Below are positions 28,797 through 36,812 of a stretch of DNA of 64,000 bases, piece after piece. Positions within the stretch are counted from its first letter, which is position 1. Every line of letters begins with the position of its first letter. A program made the translations under genes and the position numbers. The stretch is taken from contig NZ_JAEQND010000002.1 in NCBI RefSeq assembly GCF_016722765.1, positions 186,001 to 250,000 on the forward strand. Reading direction: 5' to 3'. The DNA comes from Ramlibacter alkalitolerans (GTDB lineage: Bacteria > Pseudomonadota > Gammaproteobacteria > Burkholderiales > Burkholderiaceae_C). The notes beneath the pieces are model-generated. The model was not told where the DNA came from. It made no database searches and was given only the letters and a program-made list of their open reading frames with translations.

Positions 28797-29132
28797 CTAG
28801 AGCGCCAGCCTCAGGAAGGTGATCGGGATGTCGTCGCTGCCGCCCGGGTCGGGTGGCGCGGCTGGCCAGGCAGGCGCCCGGACCGCAAGCTCCCAGGCCA
28901 GGACCGCCAGCACGACGGGCGGCGGCAACGGGAGGGCCGCCTCCGATGCCGGGACGTTGACCGTCACCGGCTCGGTCCAGGCTTCCACCGCCTTCATCTC
29001 GGCGCAGCAATCCTCGCACTCGATGTAGACCTTGGAGGTACAGGTGTGCGCGAAGGCCACGCCGGTCGCGAACAGCCACACCAGCAGCACGAGGGCTGCG
29101 AAGCGGGGGAGCCGGTGGCGGAGGGCGGGCAT
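28797..29132 (-). CDS. Small exported Cys-containing protein heading the cus operon
   Basis: A 111-residue protein of unknown function. It has a clear signal peptide (residues 10-28, ending VAFA) and a short mature part beginning HTCTSKVYIECEDCCAEM, with four cysteines in a CxCC-like arrangement. This suggests metal binding or disulphides. The remainder is Ala/Pro-rich with a short hydrophobic stretch (PPPVVLAVLAWELAV). It lies 87 bp upstream of cusC on the same strand and is probably the first gene of the copper efflux operon, so a periplasmic copper-related role is inferred. No named family was recognised. Confidence 0.7.
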   Translation of the reverse strand: MPALRHRLPRFAALVLLVWLFATGVAFAHTCTSKVYIECEDCCAEMKAVEAWTEPVTVNVPASEAALPLPPPVVLAVLAWELAVRAPAWPAAPPDPGGSDDIPITFLRLAL

Positions 29133-29182
29133 GGGGTCGTGAACCGTTCCGTCGCATGATAAGCGCCGGCCGGCCCTGCCGC

Positions 29183-29196
29183 TTGACCCGGGTCAA
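29183..29196. promoter_or_regulatory. FNR/FixK-like dyad between cus operon and ldh
   Basis: A perfect 14-bp palindrome TTGAC-CCGG-GTCAA, centred 74 bp upstream of the lactate dehydrogenase ATG (29264) and 57 bp upstream of the cus operon's first start codon (29132). Control of a fermentative enzyme by an oxygen-sensing CRP/FNR protein would be natural. Confidence 0.6.
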
Positions 29197-29263
29197 CCAT
29201 GCCCGGATGCCCCGAAACGGAGCTGACGTTCTAGCATGGCTTCCCAGCTCGCAGGAGGACCGC

Positions 29264-30208
29264 ATGGCGAACGAAGCAGGCAAGGTGGCGGTGGTCGGCG
29301 CCGGGCGCGTGGGCAGCACGTTCGCGTACTCGCTGGCCGCCTCCGGGCTGGTGCGCGAGATCGTGATCGCGGACATGGACCTGGCGCGGGCCGAAGGCGA
29401 GGCCATGGACATCGCGCAGTCCGTGCCCTTCCACCGGCCGGTGCGCATCAGCGCCGGCGGCCTGGCGGACGCCGCCGGTGCCGTCGTGACGGTGATCACC
29501 GCCGGCGCGGCGCAGCGCCCGGGCGAGCCGCGCACGGCGCTGGTGCAGCGCAACGTGGAGGCGATGCGCTCGATCCTCGACCAGGTGGTGTCGGCCAACC
29601 CCGACGGGCTGCTGCTGATCGCCACCAATCCGGTGGATGCGCTGACCTATGCGGCGATCAAGATGTCGCGGCTGCCGCCGGGGCGCGTGATCGGATCGGG
29701 CACGGTGCTCGATTCCGCGCGGCTGCGGGCGGAGCTCGCCGCGCATTACGGTGTGGACGCGCGCAACGTGCACGCCTACGTGCTGGGCGAACATGGCGAC
29801 AGCGAATTCGTCGCCTGGTCCACGGCCACGGTCGGCAACATGCGGCTGGAGGACTACTGCGTGGCGACGCGCACCTCCTGCGAGCCGGCGCAGATGGAGC
29901 AGATCGGCGAGCGCGTGCGCCGCGCCGCCTACGAGATCATCCAGCGCAAGGGCGCCACCAACTTCGCCATCGCTGCCGCGCTCACGCGCATCATCGAGGC
30001 GATCCTGCGCGACGAGCAGTCGGTGCTGACCGTCTCCACGCTGGTCCAGGGCGAGTACGGCCTGCAGGACGTGTGCCTGAGCCTGCCGGCGATCGTCGGA
30101 CGCAATGGCGTGCAGCAGGTGCTGCCGGTGCCGCTGGCCGACGGTGAACTCGCGGCGCTGCGGCGCTCGGCCGAGGCGATCCGCGGCGTCACGCAGCGCG
30201 TGGCGTGA
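29264..30208 (+). CDS. ldh: L-lactate dehydrogenase (LDH/MDH superfamily)
   Basis: A 314-residue NAD-dependent dehydrogenase. The N-terminal Rossmann motif is VAVVGAGRVGSTFAYSLA and the NAD-specific Asp lies in IVIADMD. The specificity loop reads AAQRPGEPRT: Gln at the position where malate dehydrogenases have Arg marks it as lactate-type. Catalytic parts NPVDALTY and GEHGDSEFVAWS are intact. It converts pyruvate and NADH to L-lactate, or the reverse. GCAGGAGGA precedes the ATG at 29264, while a longer frame to 29156 lacks family similarity. It is divergent from the cus operon with an FNR-like dyad in between, fitting low-oxygen fermentation control. Confidence 0.9.
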   Translation: MANEAGKVAVVGAGRVGSTFAYSLAASGLVREIVIADMDLARAEGEAMDIAQSVPFHRPVRISAGGLADAAGAVVTVITAGAAQRPGEPRTALVQRNVEAMRSILDQVVSANPDGLLLIATNPVDALTYAAIKMSRLPPGRVIGSGTVLDSARLRAELAAHYGVDARNVHAYVLGEHGDSEFVAWSTATVGNMRLEDYCVATRTSCEPAQMEQIGERVRRAAYEIIQRKGATNFAIAAALTRIIEAILRDEQSVLTVSTLVQGEYGLQDVCLSLPAIVGRNGVQQVLPVPLADGELAALRRSAEAIRGVTQRVA

Positions 30209-30209
30209 A

Positions 30210-30677
30210 TCAGGCCTTGTTGTACGAGGCGTAGACCCGGGTCGCACCACCCCGGCTGACGAGCAGCACGTCGTACGGGTCCTTGCGGCCCTTGTAGGCC
30301 GGGTCGTCCATGCCCGGGGAGCCCACGGGCATGCCGGGCACCGTCAGCCCGACGGCCTGCGGCTTTTCCTTGAGCAGGCGACGGATCTCGCGCGCGGGCA
30401 CGTGGCCCTCGATCGCATAGCCGCCGACCAGGCCGGTGTGGCAGGAGGCGAGCCTGTCGGGCAGGCCCATCTTCGCCCGCATGGCGTCGTTGCCGCCGTT
30501 GTGGATCTTCACCGCGAAACCGTTGGCCTGCAGGTGCTTCGCCCAGTCTTCGCAGCAGCCGCACTCGGGCGCCTTCCAGACCTCGACCAGGATCTTCGTC
30601 TCCTGCTGGGCCAGCGAGGCCAGGGGAAGGCTGGCCAGCGCGGCCAGCACGCTGCGGCGGGTGGTGTTGTCGTTCAT
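30210..30677 (-). CDS. DUF411 exported metal-binding protein
   Basis: A 155-residue protein with a short signal region (RRSVLAALASLPLASLAQQ, with twin Arg) and a DUF411 domain. The motif WKAPECGCCEDWAKHL gives a CxCC cluster like a metal or thiol site, and GMPVGSPGMDD is the conserved Met/Gly stretch. DUF411 proteins occur beside copper resistance genes and are thought to bind Cu, which fits the nearby cus operon. The ATG at 30677 directly precedes the signal region. It converges tail-to-tail with ldh, only 1 bp apart. It is probably exported via Tat or Sec. Confidence 0.85.
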   Translation of the reverse strand: MNDNTTRRSVLAALASLPLASLAQQETKILVEVWKAPECGCCEDWAKHLQANGFAVKIHNGGNDAMRAKMGLPDRLASCHTGLVGGYAIEGHVPAREIRRLLKEKPQAVGLTVPGMPVGSPGMDDPAYKGRKDPYDVLLVSRGGATRVYASYNKA

Positions 30678-30848
30678 CGATCTGCTTTCTTGCCAAGCCG
30701 CGGGAGGCGGACGAGTTACCCTTCGAAACGCGGGAAGGATACGGAGTTCCCCGCCCGCCTGCCAAATGCCCAGCTCTACCCCCGGATGGACGCAGGACAT
30801 GTCCTACAGTCAGTCCGGAAGATGCTGACAGGGTCTTAACGCTGGGCT

Positions 30849-30857
30849 TCCTACAGT
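30849..30857 (+). promoter_or_regulatory. TCCTACAGT box (sigma-S-like -10) before DUF883-like gene
   Basis: TCCTACAGT at 30849-30857, with a second copy at 30802-30810. CTACA followed by T resembles the sigma-S -10 element. The predicted start near 30863 is just before the hairpin at 30868. Similar boxes precede 49209, 52404 (-), 54558 and 56842 (-). Confidence 0.4.
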
Positions 30858-30867
30858 GACAGCTTCC

Positions 30868-30889
30868 GCCGGCATCGTGCCGGCTTTTT
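30868..30889 (+). terminator. Terminator-like hairpin with T5 in the leader of the DUF883-like gene
   Basis: A 7-bp stem (GCCGGCA/TGCCGGC, 3-nt loop) followed by five T, only 25 bp before the ATG at 30915. It has the form of an intrinsic terminator in the 5' leader, so it may be an attenuator, a stabilising 5' structure, or the end of a short upstream transcript. Confidence 0.6.
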
Positions 30890-30914
30890 CAACGACCACA
30901 CCGAGAGAGGACCC

Positions 30915-31199
30915 ATGAACGCCGAAACCTCCAACCAGAATCCGTTCCCGACCAGTGCCGAGAGTTCCGGCGGTGCCAGCGGCCTCAACGGCGAAGCCAG
31001 CCGCGTGCGCCGCATGGCCCAGAGCCTGCACGAGGCCGTGGATTCCCTCGAGCAGAAGCTCGGGACCAGCAGCGAGCGCGTGATGGGCCTGCAGGAGGAA
31101 TACGGGACCATGGCGCGCGAACAGGTCCGCGCCAATCCGCTGGCCGCCCTGGGCGTCGCCTTCGCCGCCGGCTTCATCGTTGCGCGCATCCTGCGCTGA
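30915..31199 (+). CDS. DUF883/ElaB-YqjD-like tail-anchored protein
   Basis: A 94-residue protein: a polar N-terminus, a central amphipathic coiled-coil-like helix (residues 30-70, AQSLHEAVDSLEQKL) and a C-terminal membrane segment preceded by VRANPLAALGVAFAAGFIVA, which matches the NP(W/L)xxxG pattern of ElaB/YqjD. These proteins sit in the inner membrane by the tail and bind ribosomes in stationary phase. A GAGAGAGG ribosome-binding site precedes the ATG. The leader contains two TCCTACAGT boxes and a terminator-like hairpin, so stress or stationary-phase control is plausible. A similar tail ends the truncated protein at 63710. Confidence 0.82.
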   Translation: MNAETSNQNPFPTSAESSGGASGLNGEASRVRRMAQSLHEAVDSLEQKLGTSSERVMGLQEEYGTMAREQVRANPLAALGVAFAAGFIVARILR

Positions 31200-31211
31200 T
31201 CGGTCCGCCCC

Positions 31212-31856
31212 TCAAGCCTCGTTCCCCACCAGCTCCCGCCGCGCCTGGCGCACCACGCTCAGGCCGGCGGAGAGCGCCAGCCCCGCCATCACGGTTGCGA
31301 CCAGCAGGTCGGGCCAGCGGGTGCCGGTGCCGAAGACCCCCGCCGCCGCCAGCAGCACGGCCACGTTGCCGATCGCGTCGTTGCGCGTGCACAGCCACAC
31401 GCTGCGCATGTTGGCGTCGCCTTCGCGGTACGCATACAGGAGCACCGCGACCCCGACGTTGGTGGCCAGCGCCAGCGCGCCCACCACGCCCATCGTGAGC
31501 GGTTCCGGCACGCCGCCCTGCATGGCGACCCACAGGGCGCGCGCCAGCACGACGGCGCCGAACAGGATCATGCAGGCCGCCTTGAAGAGCGCCGCGCGCG
31601 AGCGTGCCGCGAGACCCATGGCCAGCACGGCCACGGAGAGTCCGTAGTTGACTGCGTCGCCGAAGAAGTCGATCGCATCGGCGAGCAGCGAGACCGAGCC
31701 GGCGCTCACGCCCGCCACGATCTCGACCAGGAACATCAGCCCGTTGGCGACCAGCGCGATCCACAGCGCGCGCCGGTAGCCGGGGGGAACGGGGCCTTCC
31801 GGCAGCGCGTGGCTGTGGCCGTGATGATGATGGTCGTGGTCGTGGTGCAGGGACAT
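31212..31856 (-). CDS. Cation diffusion facilitator-like transporter with His-rich N-terminus
   Basis: A 214-residue inner-membrane protein. The N-terminus starts LHHDHDHHHHGHSHALPEG, a metal-binding His cluster, and about six hydrophobic helices follow. LLADAIDFFGDAVNYGLS and RNDAIGNVAVLLAA are the metal-site helices II and V of CDF transporters. The C-terminal cytoplasmic domain of CDF proteins is absent, so it is a short form. It probably exports Zn, Co or a similar divalent ion. The start is the ATG at 31856 before the His cluster. It is divergent from a DMT transporter that also has a His tail, and the intergenic space is only 60 bp. Confidence 0.86.
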   Translation of the reverse strand: MSLHHDHDHHHHGHSHALPEGPVPPGYRRALWIALVANGLMFLVEIVAGVSAGSVSLLADAIDFFGDAVNYGLSVAVLAMGLAARSRAALFKAACMILFGAVVLARALWVAMQGGVPEPLTMGVVGALALATNVGVAVLLYAYREGDANMRSVWLCTRNDAIGNVAVLLAAAGVFGTGTRWPDLLVATVMAGLALSAGLSVVRQARRELVGNEA

Positions 31857-31916
31857 TCTGGCGCCGCATTGTCGGCCGGCGCGCGGCGGTGGCCGGCCGG
31901 CTAGCATCCCGCAAGC

Positions 31917-32990
31917 ATGCCATCCAATCCTGCGATTCCGCGCTGGCGACACCCCGGCATCGTTGCCAGCCTGGCCGCGGCGGCGCTGTTCGGCGCGGCT
32001 GCACCGCTGGCGAAGCTGCTGCTGGCGCAGGTCGGCCCCTGGCTGCTGGCCGCGCTGCTGTACCTCGGCTCGGGGCTGGGGCTGGCGCTCTGGCGCCGGC
32101 TGCGCGGGCAGCCGCGCGTGCGGCTCGCTCCCGGTGAAGTGCGCTGGCTGGCCGGCGCGGTCGCGGCCGGCGGGGTGGCCGGGCCCGTGCTGCTGATGCT
32201 GGGACTGGCGGGTCTGCCGGCGTCGCAGGCCTCGCTGCTGCTCAATGGCGAGGGCGTCTTCACGGCGCTTTTGGCGTGGTTCGCGTTCCGCGAGAACGTC
32301 GACCGCCGCGTGGCGCTCGGAATGGGCGCGATCGTGGCGGGCGGGGTGGTGCTGGCGTGGCCCGGTGAAGGCGCGGCGGCCGGTTCCGCGCGCGCCGCGC
32401 TGCTGGTGCTCGCTGCCTGCCTGGCCTGGGCCATCGACAACAACCTCACGCGCAAGGTCTCGCTGAGCGACGCGACCTGGATCGCGATGGTGAAGGGCCT
32501 CGCCGCCGGGATCACCAACCTGCTGCTGGCCTTCTTGCTCGGCGCGACGTTGCCGCCGGTCGCGATCGTCGGCGCGGCGGGCCTGCTCGGCTTCTTCAGC
32601 TATGGCGTGAGCCTCGTGCTGTTCGTGATGGGGCTGCGTTCGCTCGGGACTGCGCGCACCGGTGCGTATTTCTCGGTGGCGCCGTTCTTCGGTGCCGTGC
32701 TCTCGGTGCTGCTGCTCGGCGACGCGCTCGACTGGCGGATCGGCACCGCGGCGGCGTTGATGGCGTGCGGCGTGTGGCTGCACCTGAGCGAGCGGCACGA
32801 GCACCGTCATGCCCACGAATCGATGGACCATGCGCACGAACACGTGCACGGCGTGGGCGACGAGCACCACGACCACGTGCACGAGCCGCCGGTGCCGCCC
32901 GGCACGCGGCACAGCCATGCGCATCACCACGAACCGCTGGTGCACTCGCATCCGCACTATCCGGATGCGCACCATCGGCACGGCCATTGA
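31917..32990 (+). CDS. EamA/DMT family transporter with long His-rich C-terminal tail
   Basis: A 357-residue membrane protein with about ten helices in two EamA halves (GAAAPLAKLLLAQVGPW in helix 1; LAWAIDNNLTRKVSL in the second half). After the last helix, near residue 295, comes a cytoplasmic tail of about 60 residues. More than 20 of these are His, in HExH and HxH clusters (HEHRHAHESMDHAHEHVHG and HSHAHHHEP). DMT exporters normally lack such a tail, so a metal-sensing or metal-loading role is inferred. It is divergent from the His-rich CDF-like gene. The transported substrate is not known. Confidence 0.85.
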   Translation: MPSNPAIPRWRHPGIVASLAAAALFGAAAPLAKLLLAQVGPWLLAALLYLGSGLGLALWRRLRGQPRVRLAPGEVRWLAGAVAAGGVAGPVLLMLGLAGLPASQASLLLNGEGVFTALLAWFAFRENVDRRVALGMGAIVAGGVVLAWPGEGAAAGSARAALLVLAACLAWAIDNNLTRKVSLSDATWIAMVKGLAAGITNLLLAFLLGATLPPVAIVGAAGLLGFFSYGVSLVLFVMGLRSLGTARTGAYFSVAPFFGAVLSVLLLGDALDWRIGTAAALMACGVWLHLSERHEHRHAHESMDHAHEHVHGVGDEHHDHVHEPPVPPGTRHSHAHHHEPLVHSHPHYPDAHHRHGH

Positions 32991-33005
32991 GGCCAGAATG
33001 CGCAG

Positions 33006-33350
33006 ATGGCCCGTCCCCCCGTGAATGTCCATTCCGCCTACCACGCGCACGTCTATTTCGATGCTGCGACGGTGCAGCAGGCGCGCGCCTTGTGCGAGGA
33101 GGCGGGTCGGCTGTTCAAGGTCGCCGTCGGCCGAGTGCACGAAAGGAACGTGGGGCCGCATCCGCGCTGGAGTTGCCAGCTCGCGTTCTCGGCATCGGAG
33201 TTCGACCGGCTGATCCCGTGGCTGGATGCGCATCGTGACGGGCTCGATGTGCTGGTGCACGGCTTGAGCGGGGATGCGGTGCGGGATCACACGGAGTTCG
33301 CGTATTGGCTGGGGAATGCGTGGCCGCTGGATTTGACGGCGTTGGAGTGA
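33006..33350 (+). CDS. DOPA 4,5-dioxygenase-like small protein
   Basis: A 114-residue protein matching the small DOPA-dioxygenase-like family. It opens with YHAHVYFDAATVQQAR, has RNVGPHPRWSCQLAF with a central His, and ends with LVHGLSGDAVRDHTEFAYWL, in which the spaced His residues form a presumed metal site. Enzymes of this group open catechol rings using non-haem iron; bacterial substrates are mostly unknown. It starts 15 bp after the DMT transporter gene on the same strand, so they may be co-transcribed. No other aromatic-catabolism gene is visible. Confidence 0.8.
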   Translation: MARPPVNVHSAYHAHVYFDAATVQQARALCEEAGRLFKVAVGRVHERNVGPHPRWSCQLAFSASEFDRLIPWLDAHRDGLDVLVHGLSGDAVRDHTEFAYWLGNAWPLDLTALE

Positions 33351-33491
33351 GTTGGCATGGGGTCATTGACCTCTTTGGCCGCGACGTCCATGCGCGAAGC
33401 AACCCCCGTGCGACCCAGGCGTCGGGCTTCCACCCATGCCATGCAAGCCGCCTTTCCACCAACGTGCACGGCTTCAGGAGACCGCCCCCTC

Positions 33492-35186
33492 ATGGACCGC
33501 CCGCACTACAAGTTCTGGCCCAAGCGCCTGCCGCACGCCCTCACGCAGCCCGCCACCTCGCTGTGGGACAACCTCGCCACCAGCGCCCGCCGCTACCCCG
33601 ACAAGGCGGCGATCGTCTTCTTCGGCCGCATCTTCACCTACGCGCAGGTGCAGGAGCAGGCCGAGCGCCTGGCCGCGCGCCTGCACGCGCTGGGCGTGCG
33701 CAAGGGCGACCGCGTGATGCTGGACATGCAGAACTGCCCGCAGCTGCTGATCGCCCACTTCGCGATCCTGCGCGCGAACGCAGTGGTCGTGCCGGTGAAC
33801 CCGATGAACCGCGCGGAGGAACTGAAGCACTACATCACCGACCCCGACGCCAGGGTCGCGATCACCACCGGCGACCTGGCCGCCGAGATCGCGAAGGCCA
33901 ACGCACAGCTGGCCGAAGGCGAGCGGCTCGCGCACCTGATCGTCACGCAGTTCACCGATGCCTTCGATCCCGATGCGCCGAACGCCGGCCCGATGCCGGA
34001 GAGCTGGAAGCCCTGGCTGCTGACGCGCCATCCGCTGCCCGAAATTCCCGGCGGCAGCGTCACCGCGTGGACCGAGGCACTCGCCGACGACCTGCCGCTG
34101 CCGCCGCTCGAAGTCGGCCCCGCGGACCTCGCCGTGCTGCCCTATACCAGCGGCACGACCGGCAACCCGAAGGGCTGCATGCACCCGCACCGCAGCCTGA
34201 TGCACAACGCCATGGCCAGCTGCTTCTGGGGCAACCTCACGCCCGAAGGCGTGACGCTGCTGGTCGTGCCGATGTTCCACATCACGGGCATGGTGAGCCT
34301 GATGCACGCGAACATCTACAGCGGCGCCACCCTGGTGATGATGCCGCGCTGGGACCGCGACGTCGCCGGCCGGCTGATCTCCAGCTGGAAGGTCACCGGC
34401 TGGACGAACATCCCGACCATGGTCATCGACCTGCTCGCCAGCCCGAACTTCGCGCAGTACGACCTCTCCAGCCTGCAGCACATCGGCGGTGGCGGGGCCG
34501 CCATGCCGCAGGCCGTGGCGCAGCGCCTGCAGGAACAGTTCGGCCTGAAGTACGTCGAAGGCTACGGCCTCACCGAGACGGCCGCGCCCTCCCACAGCAA
34601 TCCGCCGGATGCGCCCAAGCAGCAGTGCCTGGGCATCCCCTTCCTCAGTTGCGACGCGCGCGTGGTCGACCCGGAGACGCTGGCGGAACTGCCGCCCGGA
34701 GAGCAGGGCGAAATCATCATCCACGGCCCGATGGTCTTCGACGGCTACTGGAAAAGCCCGCAGGCCACGCAGGCCGCCTTCATCGAATTCGAGGGCAGGC
34801 GCTTCTTCCGCTCCGGCGACCTCGGACGCACCGACGAAGACGGCTACTTCTTCATCACGGACCGGCTCAAGCGGATGATCAACGCCTCGGGCTTCAAGGT
34901 CTGGCCGGCGGAAGTGGAGGCGCTGATGTTCCGTCACCCCGCGATCCAGGAAGCCTGCGTGATCTCCGCGCGCGACAGCTACCGCGGCGAGACGGTCAAG
35001 GCGGTCGTGGTGTTGCGCCCCAGCCACCGCGGCCAGGTGGGCGAGCAGGACATCATCGACTGGTGCCGCGAGAACATGGCGATCTACAAGGTGCCGCGCA
35101 TCGTGCAGTTCGCCGAGGCGCTTCCCAAGAGCGGCAGCGGCAAGGTGATGTGGCGCGCGCTGCAGGAGGCCGAGTCCCGCGCGTGA
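33492..35186 (+). CDS. Long-chain-fatty-acid-CoA ligase-like AMP-binding enzyme
   Basis: A 564-residue adenylate-forming enzyme. The P-loop-like motif is YTSGTTGNPKGCMHPH near residue 218, the A5 motif is EGYGLTETAAPSHSNPP near 358, A7/A8 are FRSGDLGRTDEDGYFF and RMINASGFKVWPAEVEAL, and the catalytic A10 lysine is in PKSGSGKVMWRAL. It activates a carboxylic acid as an acyl-AMP and forms the CoA thioester. Overall it looks like a medium- to long-chain fatty-acid ligase, but the chain length is a guess. The ATG at 33492 follows a CAGGAG site; an in-frame ATG at 33357 adds an unrelated stretch. It stands alone, 108 bp before the KaiC-like gene. Confidence 0.9.
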   Translation: MDRPHYKFWPKRLPHALTQPATSLWDNLATSARRYPDKAAIVFFGRIFTYAQVQEQAERLAARLHALGVRKGDRVMLDMQNCPQLLIAHFAILRANAVVVPVNPMNRAEELKHYITDPDARVAITTGDLAAEIAKANAQLAEGERLAHLIVTQFTDAFDPDAPNAGPMPESWKPWLLTRHPLPEIPGGSVTAWTEALADDLPLPPLEVGPADLAVLPYTSGTTGNPKGCMHPHRSLMHNAMASCFWGNLTPEGVTLLVVPMFHITGMVSLMHANIYSGATLVMMPRWDRDVAGRLISSWKVTGWTNIPTMVIDLLASPNFAQYDLSSLQHIGGGGAAMPQAVAQRLQEQFGLKYVEGYGLTETAAPSHSNPPDAPKQQCLGIPFLSCDARVVDPETLAELPPGEQGEIIIHGPMVFDGYWKSPQATQAAFIEFEGRRFFRSGDLGRTDEDGYFFITDRLKRMINASGFKVWPAEVEALMFRHPAIQEACVISARDSYRGETVKAVVVLRPSHRGQVGEQDIIDWCRENMAIYKVPRIVQFAEALPKSGSGKVMWRALQEAESRA

Positions 35187-35294
35187 CGCCGGAGAGCGAC
35201 CGACTCAAGTGTCGGAAAGTGCCTACATGGGGCCGTCTGCGCAGCCGTTACGATTTCCGCGCAGCCGCATGCCCCCCGCGGCTATTGGCATTGG

Positions 35295-36812
35295 ATGAGA
35301 CGCAACACACCGACAGCCCCCATTCCCGAACAGGATCGTGCCTCCACCGGCGTTCCCGGCCTGGACGACGTCCTGGGCGGGGGGCTTCCCCTCAACCACC
35401 TCTACCTCATCGAAGGCAATCCGGGGTCCGGCAAGACGACATTGGGACTGCACTTCCTGCGGGATGGCGCCGCCCGCGGCGAGAAAGGCTTGTACGTGAC
35501 GCTGTCCGAGACCGCCGCCGAATTGAACACGGTGGCGGCCTCGCACGGCTGGAACCTGGAAGGCATCGAAGTGTTCGAGCTGGTGAGCGAGGAAGGGCTG
35601 GGCCTGGAGGCCGAGCAATCGATCCTGCATCCGTCCGAGATCGAACTCGGTGAAACGGTGCGCGGGGTCATGGGCGCCGTCGAGCGCCTGAAGCCGCAGC
35701 GCGTGGTCTTCGACAGCCTGTCCGAGATGCGCCTGCTGGCGCAGAACCCCTTGCGCTACCGGCGCCAGGTGCTCGCGCTGAAGAACTTCTTCTCCGAACA
35801 AGGCTGCACGGTGATGCTGCTGGACGACCACACCAGCATGGACAACGACAGCGAACAGCAGTTGCACAGCATCGCGCACGGCGTGATCGCGATGGACCAG
35901 GCGACCGACCAGTACGGGCCGGGGCGCCGTCGGCTGCGCGTGGTCAAGATGCGCGGCATCAAGTACCGTGGCGGCGAACACGACTTCGTGCTCGATACCG
36001 GCGGCATCGCCGTGTTCCCGCGCCTGGTGGCGGCCGAACACCGCATGGACGCCACGTCGAAGGTCGCGAGCAGCGGCATCGACAAGCTCGATGCGCTCAT
36101 GGGCGGCGGCCTGGCCTGCGGCAGCAACACGCTGTTCATCGGCCCGTCCGGCGTGGGCAAGACCACGACGGCGCTCGCCTGCGTGCTCGCGGCGCTGCGC
36201 CGCGGGGAGCGTGCCGCGTACTACCTGTTCGACGAAGGCCTGTCCACGCTCCTGATCCGCGCCAGGGCGCTGGGGCTGGACGTGCGCGAATACCTGCAGG
36301 CCGGGCAGCTGAAGATCGTGCCGCTGGACCCGGCGGAGGTCTCCCCCGGCGAGTTCTCGCACATGGTGCGGGCCGCGATCGAGGAAGATGGCGCCGGCAC
36401 CATCGTCATCGACAGCCTCAACGCCTACCTGCAGGCGATGCCGGGCAGCAAGCACCTGATGCTGCAGATGCACGAGCTGCTCACCTACCTGAACCACCGC
36501 AGCGTCGTGACCATCCTGATCCTCGGGCAGCACGGACTGCTGGGCGACGTGCGGACCGAGGTGGACATGAGCTACCTGAGCGACGCCATCCTGCTGTTCC
36601 GGTTCTTCGAGGCCCACGGCAACCTGCTCAAGGCGGTCTCCATGGTCAAGAGCCGCACCAACTTCCACGAGCAGACGATCCGCGAGTTCCGCCTGGGGCC
36701 GCGCGGCGTGGAGGTGGGCGAGGAGCTGACCGACTTCGAAGGCGTCCTCAGCGGCGCCACGGTCTACCGCGGGAAGGTCCCGCTGCTGGGCGACCACGAG
36801 GCCAGGCCATGA
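35295..36812 (+). CDS. KaiC-like tandem RecA ATPase
   Basis: A 505-residue cytoplasmic protein with two RecA/KaiC domains. First domain: STGVPGLDDVLGGGLPLNH, Walker A GNPGSGKTT (41-49), TLSETAAELNTVA. Second domain: SSGIDKLDALMGGGLACGS, Walker A GPSGVGKTT (283-291), TIVIDSLNAYLQAMPG. It matches the length and layout of cyanobacterial KaiC, but no KaiA or KaiB is visible, and the C-terminal phosphorylation region is shorter. Such KaiC homologues in proteobacteria act as ATP-dependent signalling proteins and may autophosphorylate. Its stop overlaps the start of a hybrid histidine kinase (36809), so the pair should form one signalling unit. Confidence 0.9.
   Translation: MRRNTPTAPIPEQDRASTGVPGLDDVLGGGLPLNHLYLIEGNPGSGKTTLGLHFLRDGAARGEKGLYVTLSETAAELNTVAASHGWNLEGIEVFELVSEEGLGLEAEQSILHPSEIELGETVRGVMGAVERLKPQRVVFDSLSEMRLLAQNPLRYRRQVLALKNFFSEQGCTVMLLDDHTSMDNDSEQQLHSIAHGVIAMDQATDQYGPGRRRLRVVKMRGIKYRGGEHDFVLDTGGIAVFPRLVAAEHRMDATSKVASSGIDKLDALMGGGLACGSNTLFIGPSGVGKTTTALACVLAALRRGERAAYYLFDEGLSTLLIRARALGLDVREYLQAGQLKIVPLDPAEVSPGEFSHMVRAAIEEDGAGTIVIDSLNAYLQAMPGSKHLMLQMHELLTYLNHRSVVTILILGQHGLLGDVRTEVDMSYLSDAILLFRFFEAHGNLLKAVSMVKSRTNFHEQTIREFRLGPRGVEVGEELTDFEGVLSGATVYRGKVPLLGDHEARP

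Noticed and set aside
35295..36812. A true circadian clock locus.
   Set aside because: KaiA and KaiB are absent from the window; only a KaiC-like ATPase is present.
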